Shown here piece by piece: positions 18,413 to 26,526 of a stretch of DNA of 64,000 bases. The position numbers were made by a program, and so were the translations under genes. This DNA is from Chryseobacterium gleum (GTDB lineage: Bacteria; Bacteroidota; Bacteroidia; Flavobacteriales; Weeksellaceae). The notes beneath the pieces are model-generated. The model searched no databases. It was given only the letters and a program-made list of their open reading frames with translations, and was not told the DNA's origin. The stretch lies in assembly GCF_900636535.1 (NCBI RefSeq), contig NZ_LR134289.1, positions 868,001 through 932,000 on the forward strand. Reading direction: 5' to 3'. The stretch's first letter is position 1, and each line of letters starts with the position of its first letter.

Positions 18413-18808
18413 ATGAAACCTAAAATGATCTGGGCCAATCTGGCCGTAACCAACCTTGAGCGCACACAGAAATTTTATACAGAACTGGGATTCAAGCCTA
18501 ATAATCCGCACAGCTCTAATGAACTGGTCAGCTTTTTTTTCGGGGAAAATGAATTCGTCATCCATTTTTTCTTAAAAAATATCATCGAAAGAAATTTAAA
18601 AACCATGAACTTTGGAGATCCGCAAAGCGCCAATGAAATCATATTCACCCTTTCTGCAGAAACTAAAGAACAGGTAAACAGCTGGGCCAATGAAGTAAAA
18701 AACGCAGGTGGAACCATTGTTTCAGAACCTGAAAGTTTTGGAGACAATTATTATGGTTTTGTATTTGCGGATCCTGACGGACACAAGTTCAACGTATTTT
18801 ATATGTAG
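18413..18808 (+). CDS. VOC (glyoxalase/bleomycin-resistance fold) protein
   Basis: 131 residues with paired beta-alpha-beta-beta-beta modules: IWANLAVTNLERTQKFYTELGFKPN at the start and GFVFADPDGHKFNVFYM at the end, typical of small vicinal-oxygen-chelate proteins. Candidate metal ligands at the usual positions are incomplete (N instead of H at the first site), so catalysis cannot be predicted. Single gene, divergent from the SUKH gene. Confidence 0.85.
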   Translation: MKPKMIWANLAVTNLERTQKFYTELGFKPNNPHSSNELVSFFFGENEFVIHFFLKNIIERNLKTMNFGDPQSANEIIFTLSAETKEQVNSWANEVKNAGGTIVSEPESFGDNYYGFVFADPDGHKFNVFYM

Positions 18809-18828
18809 AGATTCAAAATAATTTTTCC

Positions 18829-18836
18829 TATATTTG
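18829..18836 (+). promoter_or_regulatory. -7 element TATATTTG upstream of a short ORF and EamA gene
   Basis: A perfect TAnnTTTG lies about 170 bases before the EamA start, implying a long leader that contains the 12-codon ORF at 18856-18894. No good -33 TTG was found. Confidence 0.5.
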
Positions 18837-18855
18837 GCCTTCAACAGATCAAAAT

Positions 18856-18894
18856 ATGAACCGCTCGAACTGTCTGCCTCCTCCGGCACCTTAA
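18856..18894 (+). CDS. Possible leader peptide MNRSNCLPPPAP
   Basis: A 12-codon ORF begins about 20 bases after a perfect -7 element and ends with three consecutive prolines, Ala, Pro and TAA. Poly-proline stretches slow ribosomes. It is followed by an inverted repeat (CGTTAA-TTTA-TTAACG, about 18926-18941) before the transporter ATG at 19008. Translation is unproven. Confidence 0.35.
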   Translation: MNRSNCLPPPAP

Positions 18895-19007
18895 TATTTT
18901 CAATTCAATTTGAAGCGTACTCATGTCGTTAATTTATTAACGATAGGTTTTGTAGTGCTTTACATTCTAAAAAAAATATTAATTCCAATTTTACAGTTCA
19001 TTCTCTA

Positions 19008-19877
19008 ATGAAAAAATCATATTTATTATTACATCTGGCCGTAATACTGGCCGGGTTTACAGGCGTATTCGGAAAATTGATCACACTTAATGAAGGTTTG
19101 CTTGTCTGGTACAGACTCCTCTTCTCCTCTATTATTTTGTTCTTTATTATAAAGCTGCTGAAAATCCCCGGTCATATTTCTTTCCGTGGGAAAATTCAGA
19201 TTTCAAAAGCCGGTTTACTGCTTACATTTCACTGGCTTCTTTTTTATGCGAGTATAAAATATGCCAATATATCCATTGGCGTGGTTTGCTACTGCCTGAC
19301 CAGTTTTTTCACAGCAGTTTTTACACCTGTCATAGAAAAGGAAAAATTCAAGCTTTCAGAATTACTTCTCAGTACGTTGACGATTATAGGAATCAGTTTA
19401 ATATTTCATTTTGATACTTCCTATCAGCTTGGGATTATATTAGGTGTCTTTTCGTCAGCATTCGGTGCTTTGTATACTATTTATAACAAACGGTTGGTGA
19501 ATCATTTTGATACCAGGGTAATCAACTATTATCAGATGATGGCCGGTACTGTATGCTGGGGAGCGCTTTTGCCCGTATATCTCCTCTATTTCCAGTCAGA
19601 TAGCATAGTTCCTGACTTAAAAAATACAGCTTATTTGGGCGTTTTATCACTTTTTTGCACAGTTGGCTTATATGTGATGTTTGCAGAGGTTTTAAAAAAA
19701 ATTCCTGCCTTTACGGTTAATTTAACGTACAATCTGGAGCCTGTGTATGCTATTATTATGGCATTTTTATTTTTTGGAGAAAGCAAAGAAGTGAATCTTT
19801 CTTTTTATATAGGTTTGCTGTTTATTATTGCTTCTGTGGTTTTGCAGACGGTAATTTCTATTAAGAAAACAAAATAA
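19008..19877 (+). CDS. EamA/DMT family transporter
   Basis: 289 residues with about ten hydrophobic helices in two EamA repeats (about 5-135 and 145-285), including the usual second-repeat ending of the type NLTYNLEPVYAIIMAFLFFGE. Drug/metabolite transporters of this family export amino acids and related metabolites; the substrate cannot be read from sequence. The gene is preceded by a roughly 165-base leader with a short Cys/Pro-containing ORF and followed by a bidirectional terminator shared with the convergent YdcF-type gene. Confidence 0.88.
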   Translation: MKKSYLLLHLAVILAGFTGVFGKLITLNEGLLVWYRLLFSSIILFFIIKLLKIPGHISFRGKIQISKAGLLLTFHWLLFYASIKYANISIGVVCYCLTSFFTAVFTPVIEKEKFKLSELLLSTLTIIGISLIFHFDTSYQLGIILGVFSSAFGALYTIYNKRLVNHFDTRVINYYQMMAGTVCWGALLPVYLLYFQSDSIVPDLKNTAYLGVLSLFCTVGLYVMFAEVLKKIPAFTVNLTYNLEPVYAIIMAFLFFGESKEVNLSFYIGLLFIIASVVLQTVISIKKTK

Positions 19878-19896
19878 TAATCAAGCTTTGTTAAAC

Positions 19897-19936
19897 CAAA
19901 ACCGGACACTTAAGTTATTTTAAGCGTCCGGTTTTT
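19897..19936. terminator. Bidirectional terminator between EamA and YdcF genes
   Basis: A long stem, 19901-19913 with 19920-19932 (one mismatch), has an A-rich left flank and a T-run on the right. Confidence 0.88.
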
Positions 19937-19950
19937 ATAGATTTTGGTTT

Positions 19951-20733
19951 TTATCCATTCAATCCCAAACTGTTATACACCTTCACCTGCCATATTCCAA
20001 GGACTTCTTTAAGCATGACAAAAGTGAACGCAGCATTATAGCTGTTAGGAATCAGTGTAATTTCAGTAGTAATAAAATCTGATGCATTGGGAACAGGATG
20101 TAATCCAAAGGTCTGAAACAAAGCAACAGATCTTTTCATATGAAAACCAGAAGTCACCAGGTCTATACTGGAAGGAGCCATCTGCTTCAAAATCCTGCTG
20201 GAATATTTTGCATTTTCATACGTATTCATGCTTTTATCTTCCTTAATAATATCAGCATCTGCCACTCCCATTTTTTTAAAATTCTCACGAAATAATTCCG
20301 CTTCACTCATGCTTCCTTTTCCTTTTCCCGAAACTAATATTTTACAGGATTGATTATTTGTCTTGTATGCATGATAAAGCTGGTAAGCTGTTACCATTCT
20401 GGAATAAGACATTGTATGCAGTTTTTCTGTATGGTCTATGTTTACCACTCCGCCACCTAATACAACAATTACGGGATGTTGAGAACCGGAATTCCTGATT
20501 TCGGAAGTATTGAGGTAGCTTTTCTGCAGATAGCCTGAAATGAGTTTACCGAGAAAACCATTTCCTATAAAGATGATCATCAAAACGGCAAATATGCCCA
20601 TTCCTATGCGTAGATTTTTACGCTTGTTCTTTCTTCTTAAAAGTGCAATGATAACCACTGCGAGAAATACTAAGAAATAAGGCTCTGTAAAAAGCTGGAT
20701 AGTACGAAACAAAAGGTCTAATAAAAACTTCAT
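19951..20733 (-). CDS. YdcF/ElyC-type DUF218 membrane protein
   Basis: 260 residues from the ATG at 20733 (a TTG two codons upstream is less likely). Two N-terminal membrane helices (about 15-60) precede a DUF218 domain: HPVIVVLGGGV, SYSRMVTAYQLYH, CKILVSGKGKG, EDKSMNTYENAKYS and DLVTSGFHMKRSVALF. E. coli relatives (ElyC, SanA, YdcF) affect envelope integrity and lipid-carrier metabolism, with the domain in the periplasm. Single gene. Confidence 0.88.
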   Translation of the reverse strand: MKFLLDLLFRTIQLFTEPYFLVFLAVVIIALLRRKNKRKNLRIGMGIFAVLMIIFIGNGFLGKLISGYLQKSYLNTSEIRNSGSQHPVIVVLGGGVVNIDHTEKLHTMSYSRMVTAYQLYHAYKTNNQSCKILVSGKGKGSMSEAELFRENFKKMGVADADIIKEDKSMNTYENAKYSSRILKQMAPSSIDLVTSGFHMKRSVALFQTFGLHPVPNASDFITTEITLIPNSYNAAFTFVMLKEVLGIWQVKVYNSLGLNG

Positions 20734-20739
20734 CTTCAA

Positions 20740-21236
20740 ATAATATTATTTAATACCTGCAAACATTAAAAGCCCAAAGATAAAGCAATTTTCTGAGTAT
20801 AACTTTTTACAGCAGCAAACCATTCCATATAATCAGGATGATTTCGTGTTATTTTTTCTTTTGATTTTTTCCATTTATTTTATACATTTGCACACAACAC
20901 ACTTTTTAGTGTGTTAAATAAAATACCTACCCAGTGAAAAAGCAGAAAAGTATCACCGTTTTGATGACCGTACTCCATATATTTTTGGAAAGGCATTTTT
21001 GTAAAGGAAAAAACAAAAATTCTTCCTCACGTATAAAAAAACGATTTCTACTTTAAAAAACTGAAAGCCAACCTGATCTGTTTTTAAATCAAAAACAAAA
21101 GATCTCACTGATAATTTCCGGACTGTATTTATTACAAAACCTTAACAGATTTACTGTTAAAATTAATGTTGCCTCAATGCAATATGCCCTTTAAACAAAG
21201 TACATTTGCTGAAAACTTTAATACAACATCTGTGAA
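20740..21236. other. Gap with promoter, hairpin and a possible 40-codon ORF
   Basis: The gap contains a well-formed plus-strand promoter (20861-20890), a 7-bp inverted repeat AACACAC/GTGTGTT (20896-20902, 20909-20915) at the expected transcript start, and a basic 40-codon frame from GTG at 20934 to TAA at 21054-21056. Another -7 element, TACATTTG, is at 21201-21208 just before the methyltransferase. Confidence 0.45.
20861..20890 (+). promoter_or_regulatory. Well-formed flavobacterial promoter with adjacent inverted repeat
   Basis: TTG at 20861-20863, 19 bases, TACATTTG at 20883-20890. The AACACAC-N6-GTGTGTT repeat begins 6 bases further on, where a repressor would block initiation. Confidence 0.6.
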
Positions 21237-22025
21237 ATGTCAACAGTCCTCAAAACATTTGTAGCTTATCTTAAAAGGCCCCCTCTTTATCCTGAACTGG
21301 GCAGAAAAATTATCAAAAACACATTCAACAGAAGAAGTTCGTCCAAAGGAAAAGCCAGAGCAAATTTCTGGGCTGCCTCCATAGCCGTTTCTCAGGAAGA
21401 AGTGATCTCCAGACTTTTCTCCCGCGATGCTGATCATTTCAGATCTGCTTATGCCGATATCCTGCAAAAAGCCAGTGTAAAAGAAAGGGAATGCCCTGTC
21501 AAAATGGGTGAACATGGCTCGTTGGAGCTTATTTATTATGCATGTGAATTCACCAAAGCACAAAACGTTCTTGAAACCGGAGTAGCTTATGGATGGTCTT
21601 CACTGGCGATATTGCTTTCGCTTCAAAAAAGAAACGGCACACTCTATAGTTCAGATATGCCTTTTCTTGCTCAAAATGGAGATCAGTATGCAGGATGTGT
21701 TGTTCCTGATCATCTTAAAAAATACTGGAAGCTATTCCGTTTTGCAGATAGAGAATCTCTGCCTAAAATTTTCAAACAGGCTTCCTCATTTGATGTTTTC
21801 CACTATGATTCCGATAAAAGTTACCACGGAAGAATGTGGGCGTATCATCAGATCTATAAAAAGCTTAGACCTGGCGGAGTGTTTATCAGTGATGATATCG
21901 GAGACAATTCCGCGTATCAGGATTTTTGCAACCGAATGAATATCAGCACTTGTGTTGTAGAATATAATGGAAAATATATCGGCATTTTTGTAAAAGAATA
22001 TATTCCGCTGATCAGAGCTAAATAA
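21237..22025 (+). CDS. Class I SAM-dependent methyltransferase
   Basis: 262 residues. About 90-240 form a Rossmann methyltransferase of the Methyltransf_24 type: NVLETGVAYGWSSLAIL (SAM-binding motif I), GTLYSSDMP, FDVFHYDSDKSYHGRMWAYHQIYKKLRPGGVFISDDIG. Family members include O-methyltransferases attached to sugar, cephalosporin-hydroxylase-like and polyketide pathways. No pathway neighbours are present, so the substrate is unknown. The first 70 residues are basic and not recognised. Confidence 0.85.
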   Translation: MSTVLKTFVAYLKRPPLYPELGRKIIKNTFNRRSSSKGKARANFWAASIAVSQEEVISRLFSRDADHFRSAYADILQKASVKERECPVKMGEHGSLELIYYACEFTKAQNVLETGVAYGWSSLAILLSLQKRNGTLYSSDMPFLAQNGDQYAGCVVPDHLKKYWKLFRFADRESLPKIFKQASSFDVFHYDSDKSYHGRMWAYHQIYKKLRPGGVFISDDIGDNSAYQDFCNRMNISTCVVEYNGKYIGIFVKEYIPLIRAK

Positions 22026-22265
22026 CGCAATTGATGAGATAAAACTATACTTAAATTTAAAAACCATTAAGAAAGCGGTAAGCTGTTAAGGATATGAAGA
22101 GAGCACAAGACATTCATGAAGCCTTACCGCTCTATTAAAATCACTCTCACCATGGACCGAAACGAATCTTAATCCTCTTAACCTCTTACTACAATCTTAA
22201 TGGTTCAAAATAAAAAACTTTAATTTTAAAAATTTAAGCCTCCTGATGGTTTAAAACTAATATTT

Positions 22266-22496
22266 TCACTCATAGCTCACTTCCCTTTCTAAAATAATCT
22301 GGTTTCTGCTTACAGTAACCAGTATCTTATCTCCTGCCTGAAAGCCACATTGCTGTACCCACTTCCCTGTAATTCTTATTTCAGGAAAATATACAATTCT
22401 GCCATACGCTCTTGAAAACGATTTGAGGAAAACCGTAAGGTTACGATTCTGCAGTTCATTATATTTGCTGCTGTTCATTCTTCTTTTTCTTTTCAT
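22266..22496 (-). CDS. symE: SymE-family type I toxin
   Basis: 76 residues with the AbrB-like SymE core: FPEIRITGKWVQQCGFQAGDKILVTVSRNQIILERE (about 37-73), after a basic N-terminus. In E. coli SymE is an SOS-induced toxin whose mRNA is silenced by the antisense RNA SymR. Here it lies divergently upstream of an XRE regulator and a GHKL-nuclease fusion, a position consistent with a defense or addiction cluster. An antisense RNA over its 5' end would run on the plus strand near 22400-22560, but I could not define one. The second ATG, nine codons in, is a possible alternative start. Confidence 0.8.
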   Translation of the reverse strand: MKRKRRMNSSKYNELQNRNLTVFLKSFSRAYGRIVYFPEIRITGKWVQQCGFQAGDKILVTVSRNQIILEREVSYE

Positions 22497-22633
22497 CTTT
22501 GTTATTTTTCAACAAATGAAGGGATAATAAGAAGGATAAACCATCCGGATAAAGGATATTTTATTCAGAAAGAAGGATATTTTAGAATAGTATTTATTTT
22601 AAAACAGAGCATTATTTTTTTGTTCTAAAGCTT

Positions 22634-22641
22634 TATATTTG
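22634..22641 (+). promoter_or_regulatory. -7 element TATATTTG of the XRE/GHKL operon
   Basis: A perfect TAnnTTTG ends 5 bases before the ATG at 22647. If used, the transcript would start at about that ATG, giving a leaderless mRNA or favouring the ATG at 22662. Confidence 0.5.
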
Positions 22642-22646
22642 TTATT

Positions 22647-23054
22647 ATGACTTACACAGATATGCAAAATAAAAAAATACATCAGGGTAGAAATATAAAG
22701 CGTTTCCGCGAAATGCTGGGCATCAAACAGGAAGCTCTGGCTTTTGAGCTGGGAGACGACTGGAACCAAAAGAAAATCTCCCTTCTGGAACAAAAAGAAA
22801 CCGTAGAATCTGATATTCTGGCGCAGGTAGCACAGATTTTGAAAGTTCCCGCAGAAGCGATTGAAAATTTTGATGAGGAACAGGCGGTGAATATTATTTC
22901 GAATACTTTCAATACACATGATCATTCAAACGGTGTGAATGTTCAACCTACTTTTACTTTCAATCCTCTTGATAAAATGGTGGAGCTTTATGAGCGTATG
23001 CTGGAGCAGCAGAGGGAGATGATTGAGAAATTGGAGAGGTTGATTGAGAAATAA
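22647..23054 (+). CDS. XRE-type DNA-binding protein with coiled-coil tail
   Basis: 135 residues (130 if the ATG at 22662 is used). Residues about 14-70 are an XRE-type helix-turn-helix (NIKRFREMLGIKQEALAFELGDDWNQKKISLLEQ). A short linker is followed by a C-terminal amphipathic helix with E-R-M-L-E-Q-Q-R-E-M heptads, likely a dimerising coiled coil. The GHKL-nuclease gene starts 23 bases later, so this protein is probably its co-transcribed regulator. Small HTH plus coiled-coil proteins of this kind are common in Bacteroidota, so it may be a resident gene beside an acquired one. Confidence 0.82.
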   Translation: MTYTDMQNKKIHQGRNIKRFREMLGIKQEALAFELGDDWNQKKISLLEQKETVESDILAQVAQILKVPAEAIENFDEEQAVNIISNTFNTHDHSNGVNVQPTFTFNPLDKMVELYERMLEQQREMIEKLERLIEK

Positions 23055-23077
23055 AGTAAGATAAAATTATAAAATTG

Positions 23078-25144
23078 ATGTCAAATACTCTTAATAAAAT
23101 GAACTCGGTAACTGAAAAGATTACAACTAATACGAGGGTTATTAAAAACTTATTAACAAAATATGGAGATACATTTAAAGCTTTTAAAGAATTGATAAAT
23201 AATTCTATACAAGCTGGCTCAAAAAATATTTTTATCACCATAAATTACACAAACTCTTTAACTGTTAAATCAGGTATTGAGAAAATTGTTATTGAAGATG
23301 ATGGCCACGGTGTTCCTTACTCAGAATTTAAAAAAAAAGTGCTCCAAATTGCAACTAATGTCAAAGAAAGAGGTCAGGGAATTGGACGTTTTAGTTCATT
23401 CCAAATTGGTGAGTTAATGAAAATTGAAACTGTTGCTTTTGATAGATTAAGCAAACAATATAGTAAAACTATTTTTGGAATTGATACTAGAGATTTAGAG
23501 GATATAGAACTTGAAAAAACTGATGTAAAGGTTGATTATCAATATTTCTCTGAAAAAAATCTTCCTACTTATTATAAAGTTGAAATTGAAAACTTACATC
23601 ATAATAGTCCAACACGAGTTCCAAAAAAGAATTTAATAATAGAAGATTTTAAGCAAGAATATATTGCTCAAACTATTTTTGAAAATTACCCTTTTGAAAT
23701 TTTTAATGACAGAGTTAATTTTTATATCAATGGGCAAAAATTGAATAAATCTTATTTTGTTATTGGAGAACCAATTTATAAAAAAGTTGACTATACAAAT
23801 AAAAACGGAAAGATTTATGATCTAAACTTTTACTTCTATAATGTCAAAACATCACTAAATAAAGTTAAAGTATTTTTACAGGCCGAAAATGCTGGAATAA
23901 AATCTGTTGCCCATGAATTTACATATTCATCAGATTGGTACACTCATGATTTAGGAACTTGGTTTGTATATATTGATTCTGATTTATTTGATCAAGATTT
24001 ATTTAGAAACATAGACATTGAATCTTTGGGTGAAGAAGAGACCAAAAATTTAAAAATTTGTATAAAAGATACAATAAATGATTTTTTCAAAACTAGAAAT
24101 AAAAGGTTTGAAAAATTTGTAAAAACCTTGGAAAAAGATAAGTATTATCCATATAAAGATACAAAACCTGCTACAGATTCTCAAGAAATTGTTTTCAAAA
24201 AAATAGCATATTTAATTGAGGATAAGCATTATATTATTGAAAAAGATGATAAAATAAGAACTTTTCTTTTTCCTCTTTTAGATAAAGCTATTAGTGATGG
24301 TAATATTGAATATATATTTAATAAGGTGCTTAATTTATCTAACGAAAACATTGAAAAATTTCATAATCTTTTACAAAAAACTGATCTAGAAAATGTTGTT
24401 CATTTTGCAAGTCAGGTTGCTGATAAGACAGAATTTTTAAATTTTCTACATGAACTCATTTATGGTAAGATTTCAGCCCATTTAAAAGAACGTAGTCAGC
24501 TTCATAAAATTGTAGAAAATGAATTGTGGCTGTTTGGCGAGAATTATAATAATACACCTCATGTGTGGTCTGATAAAAAAATTGGTAATATTTTAGAAGA
24601 ACTAACTATTAAACATTTACACTATGAGCCAACAGCGGAAGATAACAATATTATAGAAGATACCGAAGGCTTGGATAATATAACAGATTTATTTTTTCTT
24701 AATGAAAAAATAAATGACAATGAAGAACGAGAAATAATGGTAGTTGAACTAAAATCTCCTAAATGTGCTATAGGGAAAAAAGAACTTAATCAAATCGATA
24801 CCTATGCATTTACAATAGAAGATTACCCTGTATTACCTGCTGAGAAAGTAAAGTATAAATTATATCTAGTATCTTCAAGATTAAATAGATATGCTAAGTC
24901 ACAAGTGAAATCCAGAAGAGATAGTTATCCAAATCAACCTTTTCTATACGATAAGAAAAAAGACAAAAACATTGAGGTATATGTAATGGAATGGTCGGAA
25001 ATAATAGAATTGAACAAGAGAAAGTTAAACTATTTATCTAACCAACTAAATATAAAAGATAAATCTGTTAAGGATAAATTTGAGAATGAATATTCTGCAT
25101 TAATAGACGAGAAAATTAGTGCTCAATTACGACAAATAAAATAA
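23078..25144 (+). CDS. GHKL ATPase fused to DUF4263/Shedu-like nuclease domain
   Basis: 688 residues from ATG 23078 (a TTG one codon earlier also fits). The N-terminus is a Hsp90/MutL/MORC-type ATPase: FKELINNSIQAGS (N-box), IEDDGHGV (G1, about residue 74) and ERGQGIGRFSSFQIG (G2/lid, about 98). About 200-480 is an uncharacterised middle part. The C-terminus has LHKIVENELWLFGENYN, Asp537 in ITDLFFL, Glu557-x-Lys559 in VVELKSP, Gln572 and Tyr576 in ELNQIDTYAF, then VYVMEWSEII: the PD-(D/E)xK layout of DUF4263, the nuclease domain of the Shedu antiphage system. The coding sequence is much more AT-rich than its neighbours. A role in phage defense is a good inference; exact matches to known systems were not searched. 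Confidence 0.8.
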   Translation: MSNTLNKMNSVTEKITTNTRVIKNLLTKYGDTFKAFKELINNSIQAGSKNIFITINYTNSLTVKSGIEKIVIEDDGHGVPYSEFKKKVLQIATNVKERGQGIGRFSSFQIGELMKIETVAFDRLSKQYSKTIFGIDTRDLEDIELEKTDVKVDYQYFSEKNLPTYYKVEIENLHHNSPTRVPKKNLIIEDFKQEYIAQTIFENYPFEIFNDRVNFYINGQKLNKSYFVIGEPIYKKVDYTNKNGKIYDLNFYFYNVKTSLNKVKVFLQAENAGIKSVAHEFTYSSDWYTHDLGTWFVYIDSDLFDQDLFRNIDIESLGEEETKNLKICIKDTINDFFKTRNKRFEKFVKTLEKDKYYPYKDTKPATDSQEIVFKKIAYLIEDKHYIIEKDDKIRTFLFPLLDKAISDGNIEYIFNKVLNLSNENIEKFHNLLQKTDLENVVHFASQVADKTEFLNFLHELIYGKISAHLKERSQLHKIVENELWLFGENYNNTPHVWSDKKIGNILEELTIKHLHYEPTAEDNNIIEDTEGLDNITDLFFLNEKINDNEEREIMVVELKSPKCAIGKKELNQIDTYAFTIEDYPVLPAEKVKYKLYLVSSRLNRYAKSQVKSRRDSYPNQPFLYDKKKDKNIEVYVMEWSEIIELNKRKLNYLSNQLNIKDKSVKDKFENEYSALIDEKISAQLRQIK

Positions 25145-25477
25145 ATATTTCTATTTCCAAATATTATTATTAAAAAAATTTTATATCATCCATTAATTGG
25201 GTGATATTTTCTTTACAACCCTCCACTAAAAGATCAAAAAGATTCGTATTATAACATTCTAACTATTCAAACCATCAAATTATTTGTTTATATAATTACT
25301 ATAGTTTCAATTAAAGCACAATTATATATGTTGAAAATTTTAGAAATGTTCATTTTTTACTACTTCTTCAGCTTACCTCATTTGCGTTCGGTTTCCGCCC
25401 ACCCAATAGTGAAGGAAAGTAATCATAGATACTTTTAAAAACTGATTTATTAAAATCAAAATTTTTCAAAAAAAAAC
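25145..25477. other. AT-rich gap after the nuclease gene
   Basis: No gene or terminator is evident. The sequence becomes less AT-rich near 25370-25430, where foreign-looking DNA gives way to the ArsR promoter. Confidence 0.35.
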
Positions 25478-25523
25478 TTGCGTAGCTAAATAACTACACA
25501 TATATTTGTAGCCAAATAACTAC
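25478..25523 (+). promoter_or_regulatory. ArsR-type promoter with two GTAG-N8-CTAC operators
   Basis: TTG at 25478-25480, 20 bases, TATATTTG at 25501-25508. Two near-identical inverted repeats, GTAG-CTAAATAA-CTAC at 25482-25497 and GTAG-CCAAATAA-CTAC at 25508-25523, flank the -7 element, as expected for self-repression by the ArsR protein encoded next. Confidence 0.75.
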
Positions 25524-25526
25524 ACA

Positions 25527-25859
25527 ATGAATTTAAGAAGAGATGTATTTCAGGCAATAGCGGATCCTACGAGACGGTCTATATTGATGTTGGTGGCGGC
25601 ACAGTCGATGACGGCGGGAGCCATTGCTTCCAATTTTGATACGGCAAGACCTACCGTTTCAAAGCATCTCCAGATCCTTACAGAATGCGAACTGCTGAGA
25701 TCCGAACAAAACGGCAGAGAAATTATCTATCACCTTAATCCCAATAAAATGAAAGAAATAGCCGATTTTATAGAACCCTTCCGCAAAATGTGGGATGAGA
25801 AATTCAACAAGCTGGAAAGTGTGATGAAAGCGTACCAGAATGTGAATAATAAGACATAA
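25527..25859 (+). CDS. ArsR-family regulator
   Basis: 110 residues, a winged helix-turn-helix typical of ArsR partners of SRPBCC proteins: [66 protein letters not shown]. No Cys/His metal site of the SmtB/ArsR type is visible, as usual for this subgroup. Its promoter carries two inverted repeats that fit self-repression. The SRPBCC gene lies 667 bases downstream, beyond a tandem repeat. Confidence 0.88.
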   Translation: MNLRRDVFQAIADPTRRSILMLVAAQSMTAGAIASNFDTARPTVSKHLQILTECELLRSEQNGREIIYHLNPNKMKEIADFIEPFRKMWDEKFNKLESVMKAYQNVNNKT

Positions 25860-25911
25860 AAGATGATAGACGGATAGATAATAGACAAGGGCATCAAAAT
25901 TTAACTGGTGG

Positions 25912-26474
25912 ATGTCAATAGTCAATTTTGCTTCGCAAGTGAAATCGTCAATTATCAGTGAATAGGATGACAACCTTGAACTTTAAACTTCAAACCTTAA
26001 ACTCGAATGTCAATAGTCAATTTTGCTTCGCAAGTGGAATCGTCAATCACCAGTGAATAGGATGACAACCTTGAACTTTAAACTTCAAACCTTAAACTCG
26101 AATGTCAATAGTCAATTTTGCTTCGCAAGTGGAATCGTCAATCACCAGTGAATAGGATGACAACCTTGAACTTTAAACTTCAAACCTTAAACTCGAATGT
26201 CAATAGTCAATTTTGCTTCGCAAGTGAATCGTCAATCACCAGTAAAAGAATGACAACCTTGAACTTTAAATTTCAAACCTTAAACTCGAATGTCAATAGT
26301 CAATTTTGCTTCGCAAGTGAATCGTCAATCACCAGTAAAAGAATGACAACCTTGAACTTTAAATTTCAAACCTTAAACTCGAATGTCAATAGTCAATTTT
26401 GCTTCGCAAGTGAATCGTCAATCACCAGTGAATAGGATTACAACCTTGAACTTTAAACTTCAAACCTTGAACTC
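25912..26474. repeat. Six-copy 93-95 bp tandem repeat
   Basis: Copies start at about 25912, 26007, 26102, 26197, 26290 and 26383, so the spacing is 95, 95, 95, 93, 93. Each has GTCAATAGTCAATTTTGC, TTCGCAAGTG, ATCGTCAATCACCAGT and CCTTGAACTTTAAA blocks. A degenerate extra copy lies at about 27047-27140. A spurious reading frame of 105 codons runs through it. There is no spacer diversity, so it is not a CRISPR array. Confidence 0.93.
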
Positions 26475-26526
26475 TTTCCTCTAATATTCTCCCACTCTAA
26501 CACTCTCAAACCCTCAAACTCAACAT

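Noticed and set aside
22075..22130. GCGGTAAG...CTTACCGC long-range inverted repeat after the methyltransferase
   Set aside because: The arms are 8 bp with a 40-base loop and no T-run, too weak to call a terminator or RNA gene; it may be part of a SymR-like region but cannot be supported.
26118..26435. 105-codon plus-strand reading frame with a 31-residue repeat
   Set aside because: It lies wholly in the 93-95 bp tandem repeat, is open only because two 93-bp copies keep frame, and has no gene-like start or composition.
25912..26474. Possible CRISPR array
   Set aside because: Units are contiguous and nearly identical along their whole length, with no variable spacers and no cas genes.
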